Assembly: GCA_964553745.1 (NCBI GenBank)
Contig: CAZKLD010000014.1
Span: 1 to 47,647 of the forward strand
Direction of reading: 5' to 3'
Length of the DNA: 47,647 bases
From: STC-113 sp964553745
Lineage (GTDB): Bacteria > Patescibacteriota > Gracilibacteria > BD1-5 > UBA2023
The notes beneath the pieces are model-generated. The model made no database searches, was not told the DNA's origin, and was given only the letters and a program-made list of their open reading frames with translations. The position numbers and the translations under genes were made by a program. Of this stretch, positions 46,845 through 47,647 are shown one piece after another (the stretch's first letter is position 1; each line of letters opens with the position of its first letter).

Positions 46845-47647
46845 GAATCAAGCTGATTTGGCTTGCTGATAGATTTCTTGATCTGTTAGGACCCTGTTGT
46901 AAATCTTTATATCATCGATCTGTCAATTGAATTGAGCTCATTTCGAGTAAATTCAATTCATATTCATCATATTGGATCAGATGAATATGGCTCATCTTGA
47001 TTTCCTGATTCAAAAATCCCTCTCAGCCTGCGGGACGATGAAGTCTCAGTATTTTTTTCAATCCAGATACATCTTTCTGACATTTCATTTTCAATCTACG
47101 GTGGAAGTTATGACATGGTATCTGTAATCTGATGTGACTGGCTTATTTATAACTGCATATATATTGCTTGGCGTTCAGCTTTCGGAGATATTATGAAAAA
47201 CATTGTATATGTTTGCGATGACATCTGTAATCTGATTTACCACGTAAAATGATATGCTATCGGTCACACAAGTGTTGCTTGAAAAATAATATCACCAATT
47301 ATAATAGTAATATTTGTTGCTGTCTTCAACGCTTCAGGCTATAAAATTTGCTGCATCCACTTTTTTTCAGGATTTTATAATCACAAAGCTGCTTGGTGAA
47401 CAATCAGCCTTTCTTATGATAGTGCTTAATGTCAATCAATTAGGGAGGTTATTGAAGATGTCATTGTCAGGGATTTGGATAAATCATGAATTACTGCTTG
47501 CTCATCAGCTTCAGAAGAAATATGATCATCACAATAATCAAGCACTTCTTGTCGGAAAAATTGCTCCGCTGAACGCTCAATCATTCCCATTCCCGCTCAG
47601 ATCCCTCAGCTTTCAATCGGCAGTCAGGGTCTCCATATCCCAGTATC
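46842..47647 (-). CDS. partial prepilin-type surface protein, LamG-like C-terminal domain (pilin 7)
   Basis: Only the last ~268 codons are in the window; the N-terminus lies to the right. The C-terminus reads GQIDDIKIYNRVLTDQEIYQ then QAKSAGF and TAA, the same LamG ending as pilin 2. The right edge encodes YWDMETLTADGKLRDLSGNG, which is also in pilin 2, and 67 bp there are nearly identical (22447-22513). The prepilin leader is inferred from the similarity to pilin 2; it is not visible here. TGA is frequent. Probable lectin-capped surface pilin. Confidence 0.75.
47581..47647. repeat. 67-bp repeat copy B (inside pilin 7)
   Basis: Same sequence as 22447-22513 apart from three bases; runs to the window edge, so the true extent is unknown. 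Confidence 0.9.

Noticed and set aside
1..47647. Widespread pseudogenes and frameshifts under the standard code
   Set aside because: Nearly all breaks are single in-frame TGA codons at conserved glycine positions; with TGA=Gly the genes are complete. TAA and TAG end every gene cleanly.

Overview
The window comes from a bacterium that reads UGA as glycine (genetic code 25), so most probably a Candidatus Absconditabacteria (SR1) or Gracilibacteria member of the CPR/Patescibacteria. Under the standard code almost every gene looks shattered. Read with TGA=Gly the strand becomes a dense, ordinary gene map, and TGA falls exactly where family alignments need glycine (Walker A loops, the CxxCGxC ferredoxin motif, the GGGW motif of fibrinogen-like domains). 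The window also carries the decoder: a tRNA with anticodon UCA and the acceptor/discriminator features of tRNA-Gly, next to tRNA-Gly(GCC). All coordinates for coding regions below assume code 25 (stops TAA and TAG only), except one gene that appears to be imported.

Layout. 1-970: end of an unidentified structured RNA, tRNA-Arg(GCG), a small basic protein, tRNA-Gly(GCC), tRNA-Gly(UCA). 1033-9475 (minus): a pilin with a fibrinogen-like cap, then a probable seven-gene operon headed by pilT, a cyclic-nucleotide-binding-domain protein and a TrwB/TraD-like DNA-transfer ATPase, followed by small membrane proteins, an APH-like kinase and an unknown protein. 9606-15846 (plus): a YtxH-like protein, grpE, then a tight operon yidD, flavin-binding-fold protein, CMP/dCMP deaminase, ruvA, UDG-like protein, polysaccharide pyruvyl transferase, coiled-coil/thioredoxin-like protein and a membrane peptide, then a DUF45/YgjP metallopeptidase. 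15833-21707: glycosyltransferase, a large unknown protein (plus strand), tlyA, an EamA-like transporter, an unknown protein, galU. 21816-24846: two pilins with LamG-like and FGE/SUMF1-like C-terminal domains. 25122-32385: manC, a secreted protein with a pseudopilin-like tail, a secreted alpha/beta hydrolase, a DEAD-box helicase with a long Gly/Arg/Ser-rich tail. 32872-37650: three tandem pilins with nearly the same N-terminal half and three different C-terminal caps. 37777-39048: an M16 protease gene that uses no TGA glycine codons and ends in TGA, so probably recently acquired from a standard-code donor. 39172-46809: WecG/TagA glycosyltransferase, ferredoxin, FtsW/RodA, YggT, an LPxTG-like surface protein, a FimT/GspH-like prepilin, an HPF-like protein, RseP-like protease, Tgt. 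The window ends inside a seventh large pilin (LamG cap).

How the genes work together. The strongest theme is a cell-surface attachment system: seven large prepilins built as an interchangeable type IV pilin stem plus a lectin/adhesin-like cap (fibrinogen-like, LamG-like or FGE/C-type-lectin-like), a minor prepilin, and the PilT retraction ATPase linked in an operon with a possible second-messenger sensor and a DNA-transfer ATPase. Surface-polysaccharide functions (galU, manC, pyruvyl transferase, two glycosyltransferases) and an LPxTG-like anchored protein fit a small episymbiont or predator that lives on host cells. That lifestyle is inferred from what is known of this lineage; the sequence does not show it directly.
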